Shown here: one piece after another, positions 34,007-43,863 of the stretch | Layout of the letters: every line of letters begins with the position of its first letter | Position numbering within the stretch: position 1 is the stretch's first letter | Source: Atlantibacter sp032062175 | GTDB lineage: Bacteria > Pseudomonadota > Gammaproteobacteria > Enterobacterales > Enterobacteriaceae | DNA length: 64,000 bases | Assembly (NCBI RefSeq): GCF_032062175.1 | Contig: NZ_DAMBQK010000022.1 | Span: 21,487 to 85,486, forward strand | Reading direction: 5' to 3' | The notes under the pieces: model-generated | Told to the model about the DNA's origin: nothing | Database searches by the model: none | The model's input: only the letters and a program-made list of their open reading frames with translations | Program-made: the position numbers and the translations under genes

Positions 34007-35253
34007 GCTTTCCTGCGCCAGAGTAAAAATATGCCGCAACATAAGGTGAAATAGACAATATAAGTGGCCATATACGCCTGCGCCGCGCCCAGCGCGCCGT
34101 GGGTAGGTATCAGCCAGCGGGAGAACCCGGTCAGCAGCGCAAACTGGCTGAGTTCCGCCAGGATATAAAAGCGCAGCGACGCTTTGGCAATCACCAGATA
34201 ACCAAAGACGTAAGCGCCCACTTTCAGCACATCACCCACCAGCTGCCAGGCGAACAGATCGCGCATGGCGGTAAATTTCGCTGAAAACAGCAGCCAGATA
34301 GCGACATCGCGCAATACCCAGACGGTAAAACTCGCTGCCGCGACCGCCGGAAGCACGAACTTCAGCGAACGCACAACCTCGCGGGTAATGTCGTCTTTAG
34401 CGGTTAAGCGCGACAGCGTGGGCAGCAGCCAGACGCTGAACGTGGCGGTGATAAACTGCAAATAGGCGTCGGAAATGGTGCTCACCCCCTGCCAGATGCC
34501 GACCTCATCCCAGCTATACTGCGCCGCCATCAGGTTTCGCATCATCACATACGCCACCGGCAGCGTAACCGAGGTCATTAACGCCATCAGGGTAAATTTC
34601 GACAACTGCCTGGCGAGAGGGCCGTTCCAGCGCGGTTTGAGGTAACTAAACGGCACGTGTTCACGCTTTTTCAGCATCCATAACGCCGGGAATACCACCA
34701 GTGCAGGCACCAGCGCCAGCCCCAGCAAGGCACCTTCGTAGCCGCCGAGGCGATAACACAGATACCAGGCGGCGACGCCAGTCACGCTGCCAACAATCAG
34801 CGAGAGCGCATTGCCGCGCGCATCGCGAAAGCCTTTCAGAATAGCCAGCGTCAGGTTAGCCCAGGCGATACCCATCTGGATAAAAGCCACCAGCCGCACC
34901 ACATTCTGGTAGCGATCGTGCCCAAACAGGCCAATGCTGATGGGCTGCGCGGCCAGTAAAAAAATCACCGCCAATAGCGTAGAAAACCCCAGCACCATTG
35001 ATGACGACGTCCCGGTGACCTGCTTTAACGCATCGGGATTGTCATGATGCTGGGCGACCAGTTTCGTCACGCCGTTAAAAATTCCAGCACCCGCCAGTAC
35101 GCCCAACACCGTAATCAGCTGACGAAAGTTTCCTGCCTGTCCGACCCCTTCCGGGCCAAACGCCACCGCCAGCAGTTTGATAACCAGCAAACCAGCGGCA
35201 ATCTTGATAAGCGTGGACGCTGCCGTCCACACTGAGGCTTTTGCAAGAGACAT
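34003..35253 (-). CDS. wzxE: Common antigen lipid III flippase WzxE
   Basis: MOP-superfamily flippase of 416 residues with about twelve membrane segments that moves undecaprenyl-PP-trisaccharide to the periplasmic face. It starts MSLAKASVWTAASTLIKIAA. It overlaps wecF by four bases and follows wecE by one base. Confidence 0.96.
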   Translation of the reverse strand: MSLAKASVWTAASTLIKIAAGLLVIKLLAVAFGPEGVGQAGNFRQLITVLGVLAGAGIFNGVTKLVAQHHDNPDALKQVTGTSSSMVLGFSTLLAVIFLLAAQPISIGLFGHDRYQNVVRLVAFIQMGIAWANLTLAILKGFRDARGNALSLIVGSVTGVAAWYLCYRLGGYEGALLGLALVPALVVFPALWMLKKREHVPFSYLKPRWNGPLARQLSKFTLMALMTSVTLPVAYVMMRNLMAAQYSWDEVGIWQGVSTISDAYLQFITATFSVWLLPTLSRLTAKDDITREVVRSLKFVLPAVAAASFTVWVLRDVAIWLLFSAKFTAMRDLFAWQLVGDVLKVGAYVFGYLVIAKASLRFYILAELSQFALLTGFSRWLIPTHGALGAAQAYMATYIVYFTLCCGIFLLWRRKA

Positions 35254-35254
35254 A

Positions 35255-36385
35255 TCAGGCGAAATAACTTAACAGCGAATTGATAACCGTACGCTGGTTG
35301 AAAGGCGCCAGATTGTAGAACAGCGGTAACCGCAGCAGGCGTTCGCTTTCGCGGGTGGTGTAGCGGTCTTCGCCATGAAGTTCGCCAAATTTCTCGCCTG
35401 CCGGACAGCTGTGCAACGGGATATAGTGGAATACCGCCAGGATTTCTGCCTCTTTAAGCCAGGCAATCAAATTGCTGCGATCGTCGATATCGCGCAGTTT
35501 GATATAAAACATATGCGCGTTATGGCTACAGGACTCCGGGATCGAAGGCAACTCGATGCGCCCTGCACGAGCCAGCGGCTCAAGCGCGTCAAAATAGGTC
35601 TGCCATAGCGCCAGACGCTGTTGGTTGATGCGGTCCGCCGCGTCGAGCTGTGCCCAAAGATAGGCCGCCTGGAGATCTGACATTAAATAGCTGGAGCCGA
35701 TGTCCCGCCAGGTGTATTTATCCACCAGCCCACGGAAAAACTGGCTGCGGTTAGTGCCTTTCTCGCGAATAATTTCCGCCCGCTCAGTCAGTTTGGGATC
35801 GTTGATCAGCGTCGCGCCGCCTTCGCCTCCGGCGGTGTAATTCTTGGTTTCATGAAAACTGAAGCAGCCGATATGACCAATCGTGCCTAACGCCCGGCCT
35901 TTATAGGTGGACATCACCCCCTGTGCCGCGTCTTCCACCACATACAGCTCATGCTTCTTTGCAATGGCCATGATGGTATCCATTTCGCAGGCGACGCCCG
36001 CATAGTGCACCGGCACAATGACACGGGTTTTATCGGTAATTGCCGCTTCAATCAGTGACTCGTCAATGTTCATGGTATCGGGGCGCAGATCGACAAAGAC
36101 GATTTTCGCGCCGCGCAGCACAAAAGCATTGGCAGTCGACACGAAGGTATAGCTTGGCATGATGACTTCATCGCCGGGCTGGATATCCAGCAACAATGCC
36201 GCCATCTCCAGCGACGCAGTGCAGGACGGGGTAAGAAGGACTTTTTCGCTGCCGAAGCGCTGCTCAAACCATTGCTGGCAGCGGCGGGTGAAGCCGCCAT
36301 CGCCGCATAATTTTCCACTGCCCATTGCAGACTGCATGTAGTCAATTTCCGTTCCAACCACGGGCGGAGCATTAAATGGGATCAT
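35255..36385 (-). CDS. wecE: dTDP-4-amino-4,6-dideoxygalactose transaminase WecE
   Basis: PLP-dependent sugar aminotransferase (DegT/DnrJ family) that makes dTDP-Fuc4N. It has 376 residues as in E. coli. The PLP-lysine lies in SFHETKNYTAGGEGG. The ATG at 36383-36385 (MIPFNAPPVVGTE) is chosen by similarity; the frame is open 42 codons further upstream inside wecD. Confidence 0.97.
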   Translation of the reverse strand: MIPFNAPPVVGTEIDYMQSAMGSGKLCGDGGFTRRCQQWFEQRFGSEKVLLTPSCTASLEMAALLLDIQPGDEVIMPSYTFVSTANAFVLRGAKIVFVDLRPDTMNIDESLIEAAITDKTRVIVPVHYAGVACEMDTIMAIAKKHELYVVEDAAQGVMSTYKGRALGTIGHIGCFSFHETKNYTAGGEGGATLINDPKLTERAEIIREKGTNRSQFFRGLVDKYTWRDIGSSYLMSDLQAAYLWAQLDAADRINQQRLALWQTYFDALEPLARAGRIELPSIPESCSHNAHMFYIKLRDIDDRSNLIAWLKEAEILAVFHYIPLHSCPAGEKFGELHGEDRYTTRESERLLRLPLFYNLAPFNQRTVINSLLSYFA

Positions 36386-36389
36386 CTGT

Positions 36390-37067
36390 TCACCTGTATA
36401 ACCAATACGCGGCGCTGTCCAGGGTAGCACCGCTTTGAATGTAGCGACGAATGGCGGCGCGATTGCCCATTTGGGTAGCCACGCGCAACACCGCTGATTG
36501 ATGAACTTCACACCAGTGGCGCGCGGCGTCCATCAGAATACGTCCAGCCCCAAAACCGCCCAGCAAGCCGATACGCGCTTCGCCGCTGTTAAGCTGGCGC
36601 AACGTGACAAATCCCCGGATCGCACCACCGTCATCACGCATTACCTGGCAGGTATGATCGAAACTGCCATTGACCGCATTTTCTACCCACTGCGCGTAAA
36701 AACGCCCGCTGGCGTCAGGGGCGTACCAGGGCGTACGAAAGCGGCTATTAGCAAACAGCGTGGTCGCCATCGCACGAAGAGCGGGAATATCGCGGCTCTG
36801 CGCAGGCTGAAGACCGGGGTTGTCGTTGCCAACACCGATATCGAGCACAAAATCCACCTCGCCTTCCACCACCTGAAACTGCAACTGTTGCAGGCTATCC
36901 AGCCAGTCCGTGCGCTGTGCGGGCACTTTTGCCTGTAACCGAGGCCAGACGGCTAACTGCGACGGATCAACCTGCGCGGCATCATCCGCGAGCCGGAGGA
37001 TCGCGCTGTTAATGCCGAAAAATCGGCTTTCCCATTCCAGGGGGTCAATACTGGCGCGGACGGGCAC
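36390..37067 (-). CDS. wecD: dTDP-fucosamine acetyltransferase WecD
   Basis: GNAT acetyltransferase that makes dTDP-Fuc4NAc from dTDP-Fuc4N. It has 225 residues (224 in E. coli). The C-terminal GNAT core shows IGLLGGFGAGRILMDAA and RVATQMGNRAAIRRYIQSGA. I place the start at GTG 37065-37067 (M-P-V-R-A-S-I), preceded by GGAG at 7 bases, giving a 23-bp overlap with rffH; an in-frame ATG lies nine codons upstream. Confidence 0.93.
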   Translation of the reverse strand: MPVRASIDPLEWESRFFGINSAILRLADDAAQVDPSQLAVWPRLQAKVPAQRTDWLDSLQQLQFQVVEGEVDFVLDIGVGNDNPGLQPAQSRDIPALRAMATTLFANSRFRTPWYAPDASGRFYAQWVENAVNGSFDHTCQVMRDDGGAIRGFVTLRQLNSGEARIGLLGGFGAGRILMDAARHWCEVHQSAVLRVATQMGNRAAIRRYIQSGATLDSAAYWLYR

Positions 37068-37926
37068 GAAGCAGCTCCAGTAAATAACGCCCATAACCCG
37101 TCTTCACAAGGCGTTCTGCGGCGCGCTTAACGCCATCATCATCCAGCCATCCATTACGCCAGGCGATCTCTTCCAGACAGGCAATCTTGAATCCCTGGCG
37201 CTTCTCGACGGTTTGCACAAAAGTGCTGGCTTCGATCAGGCTGTCATGGGTACCCGTATCCAGCCAGGCGAATCCACGGCCTAACAGTTCTACAGAGAGC
37301 GTGCCTTGTTCCAGGTACATTTGATTGATGGAGGTGATTTCAAGTTCGCCGCGCCCGGAGGGTTTGACCTTTTTCGCGTACTCGGCGACATGTTCATCAT
37401 AAAAATAGAGACCGGTAACCGCCCAGTTGGATTTAGGCTGTTCAGGCTTTTCTTCAATGGAGAGCGCCCGGAAATTGTCATCAAACTCGACGACGCCGAA
37501 GCGTTCAGGATCCATCACCTGATAACCAAACACCGTCGCGCCCCCACTGCGGGCCGCGACATGCCTTAATTTCGGGCTGAACCCCTGTCCGAAGAAAATG
37601 TTGTCGCCTAATACCAGGCAGGAGGGCTGACCGTCGAGAAATGCTTCACCAATAATAAATGCCTGAGCAAGCCCGTCGGGGCTGGGTTGTTCAGCATACT
37701 GGAGGCTGATCCCAAAATCTGAGCCATCGCCAAGCAGACGCTGGTAGCTACTCAAATCTTCAGGTGTCGTGATCAACAAAATCTCACGAATCCCCGCCAG
37801 CATCAGCACGGAGAGCGGGTAGTAAATCATTGGCTTGTCATAGATGGGCAGAAGTTGCTTCGACACGCCGCGCGTGATGGGATGCAGACGCGTCCCTGAA
37901 CCACCCGCCAGAATGATCCCCTTCAT
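37045..37926 (-). CDS. rffH: Glucose-1-phosphate thymidylyltransferase RffH
   Basis: RmlA-type nucleotidyltransferase making dTDP-glucose for Fuc4NAc. It has 293 residues as in E. coli; the N-terminus is MKGIILAGGSGTRLHPITRG and the nucleotide-binding motif GGSGTRLHP is clear. An open frame extends 33 codons upstream into rffG, but the ATG at 37924-37926 fits the family. Confidence 0.97.
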   Translation of the reverse strand: MKGIILAGGSGTRLHPITRGVSKQLLPIYDKPMIYYPLSVLMLAGIREILLITTPEDLSSYQRLLGDGSDFGISLQYAEQPSPDGLAQAFIIGEAFLDGQPSCLVLGDNIFFGQGFSPKLRHVAARSGGATVFGYQVMDPERFGVVEFDDNFRALSIEEKPEQPKSNWAVTGLYFYDEHVAEYAKKVKPSGRGELEITSINQMYLEQGTLSVELLGRGFAWLDTGTHDSLIEASTFVQTVEKRQGFKIACLEEIAWRNGWLDDDGVKRAAERLVKTGYGRYLLELLRARPRQY

Positions 37927-37943
37927 ATCGTCTCTCCTGATAA

Positions 37944-39011
37944 TTAACGCTGAAGACCCAGGCGCTCGCCCTGATAACTTCCGTCTAATACTTGCTGCCA
38001 CCAGGCCGGATTCTGCAAATACCACTGCACCGTTTTACGAATACCGCTCTCAAATGATTCCTGTGGACGCCAGCCCAGCTCACGCTCGATTTTGCTGGCG
38101 TCAATGGCGTAACGCAGATCGTGGCCGGGGCGGTCCGCCACCCAGCTAATAAGGTTGCGGTACTGCGCAATACCTTGCGGTTTTTGAGGGACCAGCTCTT
38201 CAAGCAGATCGCAAATGGCAGTCACCACATCGATATTTTTACGTTCGTTATGCCCGCCAATATTCCATGTTTCGCCAATTGCCCCCTGGGTAGCCACCAG
38301 GTAGAGCGCACGAGCATGGTCCTCAACGTATAACCAGTCGCGGATTTGCTGCCCATCGCCATAAACCGGCAGCGGCTTTCCTGCCAGCCCGTTCAGTATC
38401 ATCAGCGGGATCAGTTTTTCCGGGAAATGATAGGGCCCGTAATTGTTAGAGCAATTCGTCATCAGCGTAGGCAATCCGTAGGTGCGCTGCCAGGCACGAA
38501 CCAAATGATCGCTGCCCGCCTTCGTCGCAGAATAGGGGCTGCTGGGAGCGTAAGCCGTGGTCTCGGTAAAAAAGTCATCGCTGCTGTGAAGGTCGCCATA
38601 CACCTCATCAGTGGAGATGTGATGGAAACGAAAGCGCGCTTTACCTGGCGCATCCAGTGAGTTGCACCAGGCGCGGGCGGCTTCAAGCAGCGTATAGGTT
38701 CCGACAATATTGGTTTCGATAAAGGCAGCAGGCCCGTCGATTGACCGATCAACATGGCTTTCCGCCGCCAGATGCATAACGATATCCGGCCGCCAGGTTG
38801 TGAATACCCGATCCAGCTCGGCTCTGTCGACAATATCCACTTTTTCAAAAGCAAAGCGCGGGTTGTCGGCAACCGGCGCAAGCGAGGCAAGGTTGCCGGC
38901 GTACGTCAGCTTATCCACGACAACCACACTGTCGGCGGTGTCATTAATGATATGTCTGACCACCGCAGAACCAATAAACCCCGCGCCGCCGGTAACCAGA
39001 ATACGTTTCAT
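37944..39011 (-). CDS. rffG: dTDP-glucose 4,6-dehydratase RffG
   Basis: Short-chain dehydrogenase-type enzyme of 355 residues. NAD-binding GGAGFIGS lies at about residues 7-14; STDEVYGDLHS and the catalytic YSATKAGSDH (Tyr, Lys) follow. The ATG at 39009-39011 overlaps the wecC stop (ATGA); another ATG two codons upstream is possible. Confidence 0.97.
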   Translation of the reverse strand: MKRILVTGGAGFIGSAVVRHIINDTADSVVVVDKLTYAGNLASLAPVADNPRFAFEKVDIVDRAELDRVFTTWRPDIVMHLAAESHVDRSIDGPAAFIETNIVGTYTLLEAARAWCNSLDAPGKARFRFHHISTDEVYGDLHSSDDFFTETTAYAPSSPYSATKAGSDHLVRAWQRTYGLPTLMTNCSNNYGPYHFPEKLIPLMILNGLAGKPLPVYGDGQQIRDWLYVEDHARALYLVATQGAIGETWNIGGHNERKNIDVVTAICDLLEELVPQKPQGIAQYRNLISWVADRPGHDLRYAIDASKIERELGWRPQESFESGIRKTVQWYLQNPAWWQQVLDGSYQGERLGLQR

Positions 39012-40270
39012 CGCCATACCCCTTTGGTATCGACAATCCATGCCTGCTGCACGGCGCTGCCCTCAATAGCTTTAAACGACGCATGATCGACCAGCATGAC
39101 CAGCACATCAGCCTGCGCCAGCGCATCGTCAATCGTGACCAGCTTACAGTGCGGCGCAAGGCTTTCGGGCAACGCATGAATATTGGGCTCCACCACCAGC
39201 GTTTCGCCGCTGTTCCACTGGGCGATTTGATGAGCGATTTCCATCGCCGGGCTTTCGCGCAAATCATCAATATTGGGTTTAAATGCCAGGCCAAAACAGG
39301 CGACTTTCAGTTCGCTGGCGCGCTTGCCGCTGGCGTTAAGGCAATCGGCGACGGTCGCTTTAACGCGCTCAAGCACCCAGCGCGGTTTGTAATCGTTCAC
39401 TTCACGGGCGATGCGGATAAGACGCGCCTGCTGCGGATTCTGCGCCACGATAAACCACGGGTCGACCGCGATACAGTGTCCACCTACGCCTGGGCCAGGT
39501 TGCAAAATATTGACGCGCGGATGGCGGTTCGCCAGGCGAATCAGTTCCCATACGTTGATGTCTTGATCGGCGCAAATCAGCGACAGCTCATTGGCAAAAG
39601 CGATATTTACATCGCGGAAGCTGTTTTCAGTAAGTTTGCACATTTCAGCGGTGCGGGCGTTAGTTACCACACACTCGCCCTCCAGGAAGATGCAATACAG
39701 TTCACTGGCGCGCGCAGAACATACCGCCGTCATCCCACCGACGACGCGGTCATTTTTAATCAGCTCGACCATCACCTGGCCCGGCAGCACTCGCTCCGGG
39801 CAATAGGCGATGTTGATATCGGCATCATCACCGGCCTGCTGGGGGAAGCTGAGATCCGGGCGTAACGCCGCCAGCCACTGCGCCATTTGTTCGGTAGTGC
39901 CAACGGGAGAGGTAGACTCCAGGATCACCAGGTTGCCTTTACGCAATACCGGCGCGATAGACTCCACAGCGGCCTGAACATATTGCATATCGGGCTGGTG
40001 TTCTCGTTTAAACGGCGTCGGCACAGCAATCAAAAAAGCATCCGCTTCAACAGGCTGCGTAGTTGCGCTTAGAAATCCGTTTTCAACGGCAGCTTTCACT
40101 ACACTGCCGAGCTCCGGTTCAACAATATGAATTTCACCTCGGTTAATCGTCTCAACCGCACGAGGATTGATATCAACCCCTATGACCCGCGTCTTGCGCG
40201 ATGCAAAAGCGGCAGCAGTCGGTAAACCGATATATCCCAGTCCAATCACTGAAATAGTAGAAAAACTCAT
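39008..40270 (-). CDS. wecC: UDP-N-acetyl-D-mannosamine dehydrogenase WecC
   Basis: Oxidises UDP-ManNAc to UDP-ManNAcA with NAD. It has 420 residues. The Rossmann motif GLGYIGLPTA starts at about residue 10; the catalytic cysteine lies in GPGVGGHCIAVDPWF. It overlaps wecB and rffG by four bases each. Confidence 0.97.
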   Translation of the reverse strand: MSFSTISVIGLGYIGLPTAAAFASRKTRVIGVDINPRAVETINRGEIHIVEPELGSVVKAAVENGFLSATTQPVEADAFLIAVPTPFKREHQPDMQYVQAAVESIAPVLRKGNLVILESTSPVGTTEQMAQWLAALRPDLSFPQQAGDDADINIAYCPERVLPGQVMVELIKNDRVVGGMTAVCSARASELYCIFLEGECVVTNARTAEMCKLTENSFRDVNIAFANELSLICADQDINVWELIRLANRHPRVNILQPGPGVGGHCIAVDPWFIVAQNPQQARLIRIAREVNDYKPRWVLERVKATVADCLNASGKRASELKVACFGLAFKPNIDDLRESPAMEIAHQIAQWNSGETLVVEPNIHALPESLAPHCKLVTIDDALAQADVLVMLVDHASFKAIEGSAVQQAWIVDTKGVWR

Positions 40271-41397
40271 AGTGTGATCCGATTATTCTTTAACGCTTGC
40301 AAAATGCGAGCGCAGGCTTTTCCATCGCCATAAGGATTATGAGCCCGGCTCATCGCCTGGTATTCCGTATCGTCATTAAGTAGCTGAGATACCTCAGCGA
40401 CAATGCGCGCACTATCGGTGCCCACCAGACGTACCGTTCCTGCTTCGATCGCTTCTGGTCGTTCAGTGGTTTCACGCATCACTAACACGGGTTTACCCAA
40501 TGAAGGTGCCTCTTCCTGAATTCCGCCTGAATCCGTCAAAATCAGCCACGCGCGATTCATTAACCATACAAATGGCAGGTAATCCTGCGGTTCAATCAAA
40601 ATGACATTCTCGACCTGGCCAAGAATACGGTTTACCGGCTCGCTGACATTCGGATTGAGATGTACCGGATAGACAATCTGTACATCCTGATTTTCGCGAG
40701 CAATATCCGCCAGCGCCTGGCAAATATGCTCAAACCCCTGACCAAAACTTTCACGGCGGTGCCCTGTGACCAGAATTAATTTTTTATCGTCGCGCAAAAA
40801 AGGATAACGAGAGGCGAGCTCGCGTTGGCGTGACTCATCGCTAAGGAGAGAATCACGCACCGAAATCAACGCGTCGATTACCGTATTGCCGGTAACAAAA
40901 ATGCGTTCGTCCGGTATATTTTCGCGTAACAGGTTGGTACGTGAATTCTTTGTGGGCGCAAAGTGGTACATCGCAAGATGGCCAGTCAGCGTTCGGTTTG
41001 CCTCTTCCGGCCACGGTGAAGACAGATCACCCGTGCGTAAACCCGCCTCAACATGTCCAACCGGAATGCGTTGATAAAACGCAGCAAGGCTGGCGGCCAC
41101 GGTCGTCGTGGTGTCGCCATGGACTAACACCACATCAGGTTTAAATTCTTCAAGGACTGGCTTTAATCCTTCAAGTATCCGACAGGTTATCTCCGTTAAT
41201 CCCTGCCCCGGTTTCATAATGTTGAGATCGTAATCCGGTACGATAGAAAACAAATGCAGTACCTGATCCAGCATCTCCCGGTGCTGTGCGGTTACACAGA
41301 CCCTGGCATCGAAATACGGGTCTTTTGCCAGCGCATGTACCAGAGGTGCCATCTTGATAGCTTCAGGACGCGTGCCAAAAACGGTTAATACTTTCAC
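40267..41397 (-). CDS. wecB: UDP-N-acetylglucosamine 2-epimerase WecB
   Basis: Interconverts UDP-GlcNAc and UDP-ManNAc. It has 376 residues as in E. coli. The N-terminus is MKVLTVFGTRPEAIKMAPLV; GHVEAGLRTGD, TGHRRESFG and LTDSGGIQEEAPSLGKPVL are family motifs. Confidence 0.98.
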   Translation of the reverse strand: MKVLTVFGTRPEAIKMAPLVHALAKDPYFDARVCVTAQHREMLDQVLHLFSIVPDYDLNIMKPGQGLTEITCRILEGLKPVLEEFKPDVVLVHGDTTTTVAASLAAFYQRIPVGHVEAGLRTGDLSSPWPEEANRTLTGHLAMYHFAPTKNSRTNLLRENIPDERIFVTGNTVIDALISVRDSLLSDESRQRELASRYPFLRDDKKLILVTGHRRESFGQGFEHICQALADIARENQDVQIVYPVHLNPNVSEPVNRILGQVENVILIEPQDYLPFVWLMNRAWLILTDSGGIQEEAPSLGKPVLVMRETTERPEAIEAGTVRLVGTDSARIVAEVSQLLNDDTEYQAMSRAHNPYGDGKACARILQALKNNRITL

Positions 41398-41451
41398 AAC
41401 GCTTCTCTTCTGTTTAATCCTGCGCGCAGGCTTGCGCGCATTGAAAAATGC

Positions 41452-42498
41452 TTATACGGGACGACGACGGGCCAGGGCAACACCCGCACCAATGAGCGCG
41501 CCGACAGCACCCCACATAATCATCAGGAATGCTCTGCGCGGACTGTCGCGCTTCACCGGTTCTTCAGGCGTTCTCAAATAACGATAGGTCTGAAAACGGG
41601 GATCGAGCGATGGACCGACATTCAGCGTCGTGAGCATCGCCCGATTTTGGTCATAGCTGATATCAAAAGAAGGCCCGACCGCCTGCAGATTCTCAAGGCG
41701 TGCCTGCAACATCGGACGGCCCAGCATAAACAGTTCAGAATCGGGTAATTCTTCCGCCGGGACCTGCGTTTCGCTGGTGGAGATATTGTGTTGTTGGGCG
41801 ATTTTTAACGCCTCCTGCACACTTTGCACTTTGCGGCTAAAGATGGATTTGGCCACGGCTTCCTGGCGTTTTACCTGCGCTTTCATCTGGATGGTCCGCG
41901 CGGCCCAGGCACCTTTCAGCTCGTCATTTAAGTGGCTGGCGGCGCGCTCGCTGGCAAACGCCACGTACTGGCGTAGCAGGTTATTAGCGTCCGGCGCGGT
42001 TTCCGCGATCAGCTTAACGCTGTCATTCACGTTGCGGGTGAAATCCCCTGCGGTGAACTGGATATTGCCGATCAGTTCATCAAGCAGCGCCGCATCAACT
42101 TTGCTGTTTCCGGCTTTACGCTGCTGGTAATAATCCGTTTGCAGCCAAAAATCACGGCGGGTATCCCAGGCAGATAACTGCATGATGAATTCTTTATATG
42201 CATCATCCATGACTGAAGGCTGCTCAACGCCGTTGGGATTTGTTTTCACGTCCAGGTTGCGCAGGAACTGTTGCTGAGAGTAGTAGCTGCCCAACATATT
42301 CACCGTGGGCCGATCGGTAATAGCCGTTGCACTCCACTCCTGGCGAGCAAAAATGGTGTACACCAGCGCGCCGAGAATAAACAGCGCGGCAAAACCAACG
42401 ATCCAGATTTTGCCTGCCCAGAACGTGCGGAACAAACCGCGCACGTCCAGTTCATTTTCAACCATCCCGTGTTGCATGCCTGGCAATTGCTCTTTCAT
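41452..42498 (-). CDS. wzzE: Common antigen chain-length regulator WzzE
   Basis: Polysaccharide co-polymerase that sets the modal length of common antigen chains. It has 348 residues as in E. coli, with an N-terminal membrane segment (about 30-50), a long periplasmic helical region and a C-terminal segment (RRAFLMIMWGAVGALIGAGVAL). GGGGA precedes the ATG at 42496-42498; a GTG one codon upstream is too near to the ribosome binding site. Confidence 0.96.
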   Translation of the reverse strand: MKEQLPGMQHGMVENELDVRGLFRTFWAGKIWIVGFAALFILGALVYTIFARQEWSATAITDRPTVNMLGSYYSQQQFLRNLDVKTNPNGVEQPSVMDDAYKEFIMQLSAWDTRRDFWLQTDYYQQRKAGNSKVDAALLDELIGNIQFTAGDFTRNVNDSVKLIAETAPDANNLLRQYVAFASERAASHLNDELKGAWAARTIQMKAQVKRQEAVAKSIFSRKVQSVQEALKIAQQHNISTSETQVPAEELPDSELFMLGRPMLQARLENLQAVGPSFDISYDQNRAMLTTLNVGPSLDPRFQTYRYLRTPEEPVKRDSPRRAFLMIMWGAVGALIGAGVALARRRPV

Positions 42499-42511
42499 CA
42501 CTTCCCCAGCT

Positions 42512-43615
42512 TCATTTGGTTAATGTCGGGTTGTTATCGTTATTTCTGCGCATACGGCGCTTGATGCGCTTGATCAGACGCGCGACTTTCCACGCTCGCT
42601 TAATACAGTACCCGTACAGGAAAAATGCTAGCAAGAACAATGCCAACATCACCCATTCAGGAATGAAATGTGCGTATTCAGAAGCAACGCCGATTCCCGC
42701 CAGCAGCGCAGCTGCCAGCGTAATCAGTACAAAGGCTTGTCGGGAAGTAAAACCAGCCCGCATGATCAGATGATGAATATGCTGGCGATCAGGGGAGAAA
42801 GGGCTCATGCCACGACGTAAGCGGCGATACATAATCGCGACCATATCCATTAACGGGATCGCGATAATCCATAACGCGGTAACCGGGCTAATCGGATGGG
42901 TAACGCCCTGGGTGGTTTCCAGCAGGATCCAGATGACGGTAAAACCAATCAACGTACTACCTGCATCACCCATGAACACTTTATAGCGGCGGCCCAGTAC
43001 GCCGAGATTTGACAGAATATACGGCAGAATGGCCGCGATCATGGCGAAGCACCACATGGCCAGGCTGAGCTGCCCATCGAACCACAAAATCAGCCCCATG
43101 GCGGCAAACGACACGCAGGAGAGGCCGCCGAGCAGCCCGTCGATGCCATCCACCATATTGAACGCGTTGATAGCGGCCCATACCGCAAACAGCGTCAGGA
43201 AATAGCCGAACGGACCGAGCACCATCTCCCAGGAGCCGAAAATATAGCCCAGGCTGCTCATGTACAACCCGCCAAACCACATCATAACGACAGCGATTAT
43301 CGCCTGAATTAACGCACGGATTTTGACACTGATATCGAAACGATCGTCCAGCGCGCCCACCAGCACCAGTACCCCGGCGCACGACAAGTACAACATGGCA
43401 TGGGGGATATAGTAGTCAGCAATCGCAAAAGTAAAGCAGATGCCTGCAAAGACGGAAATGCCGCCGACCAGAGGAATTAATCCTTGATGGCGTTTGCGGA
43501 AATTGGGCTTATCCACCAATCCAATTTTTTTAGCCACTTTACGGGCGAAAAAAAGAAAAATGGTTGTGAATAAAAAGATACCGATTAGCTCGGCACCCGA
43601 GGTGATTAAATTCAC
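42512..43615 (-). CDS. wecA: UDP-GlcNAc:undecaprenyl-phosphate GlcNAc-1-phosphate transferase WecA
   Basis: Starts common antigen and O-antigen synthesis by making GlcNAc-PP-undecaprenol; the target of tunicamycin in this class. It has 367 residues and about eleven membrane segments. Catalytic cytosolic motifs include GALDDRFD, NAFNMVDGIDGL and VFMGDAGSTLIGF. The GTG at 43613-43615 gives the exact E. coli length and is the known type of start for this gene. The leader (43616-43863) has a two-tier hairpin with arms 43654-43661 and 43682-43689. It is the first gene of the 12-gene operon. Confidence 0.96.
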   Translation of the reverse strand: MNLITSGAELIGIFLFTTIFLFFARKVAKKIGLVDKPNFRKRHQGLIPLVGGISVFAGICFTFAIADYYIPHAMLYLSCAGVLVLVGALDDRFDISVKIRALIQAIIAVVMMWFGGLYMSSLGYIFGSWEMVLGPFGYFLTLFAVWAAINAFNMVDGIDGLLGGLSCVSFAAMGLILWFDGQLSLAMWCFAMIAAILPYILSNLGVLGRRYKVFMGDAGSTLIGFTVIWILLETTQGVTHPISPVTALWIIAIPLMDMVAIMYRRLRRGMSPFSPDRQHIHHLIMRAGFTSRQAFVLITLAAALLAGIGVASEYAHFIPEWVMLALFLLAFFLYGYCIKRAWKVARLIKRIKRRMRRNNDNNPTLTK

Positions 43616-43819
43616 AGTGTGCGCTCTCTGCAAAAGATAAGTCCGTTGGAAGTATAACCGCGAAGTCATTGCTTCAGAAGGGCGGTTATGCATCATCCTT
43701 GAATGGGACTATTTATTATTCAGCAAGATAAAGATAGCCAACTCACAGAAGTCACGCGACCTTGGCAGGGAAAAAACCCTGGAGCAAGAGGAAAATTCCG
43801 TATCCCAAAAACTATAATG

Positions 43820-43847
43820 AAAAACGCCACGACAAAGCGTGGCGTTC
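43820..43847 (-). terminator. Intrinsic terminator after rho
   Basis: ACGCCACG (43824-43831) pairs with CGTGGCGT (43838-43845); on the minus strand TTTTTC follows. It separates rho from the common antigen operon. Confidence 0.85.
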
Positions 43848-43863
43848 CCCGAGTTTTTACAAC

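Noticed and set aside
39083..39865. 260-codon plus-strand open frame
   Set aside because: Lies wholly antisense to wecC, a well-conserved gene of standard length.
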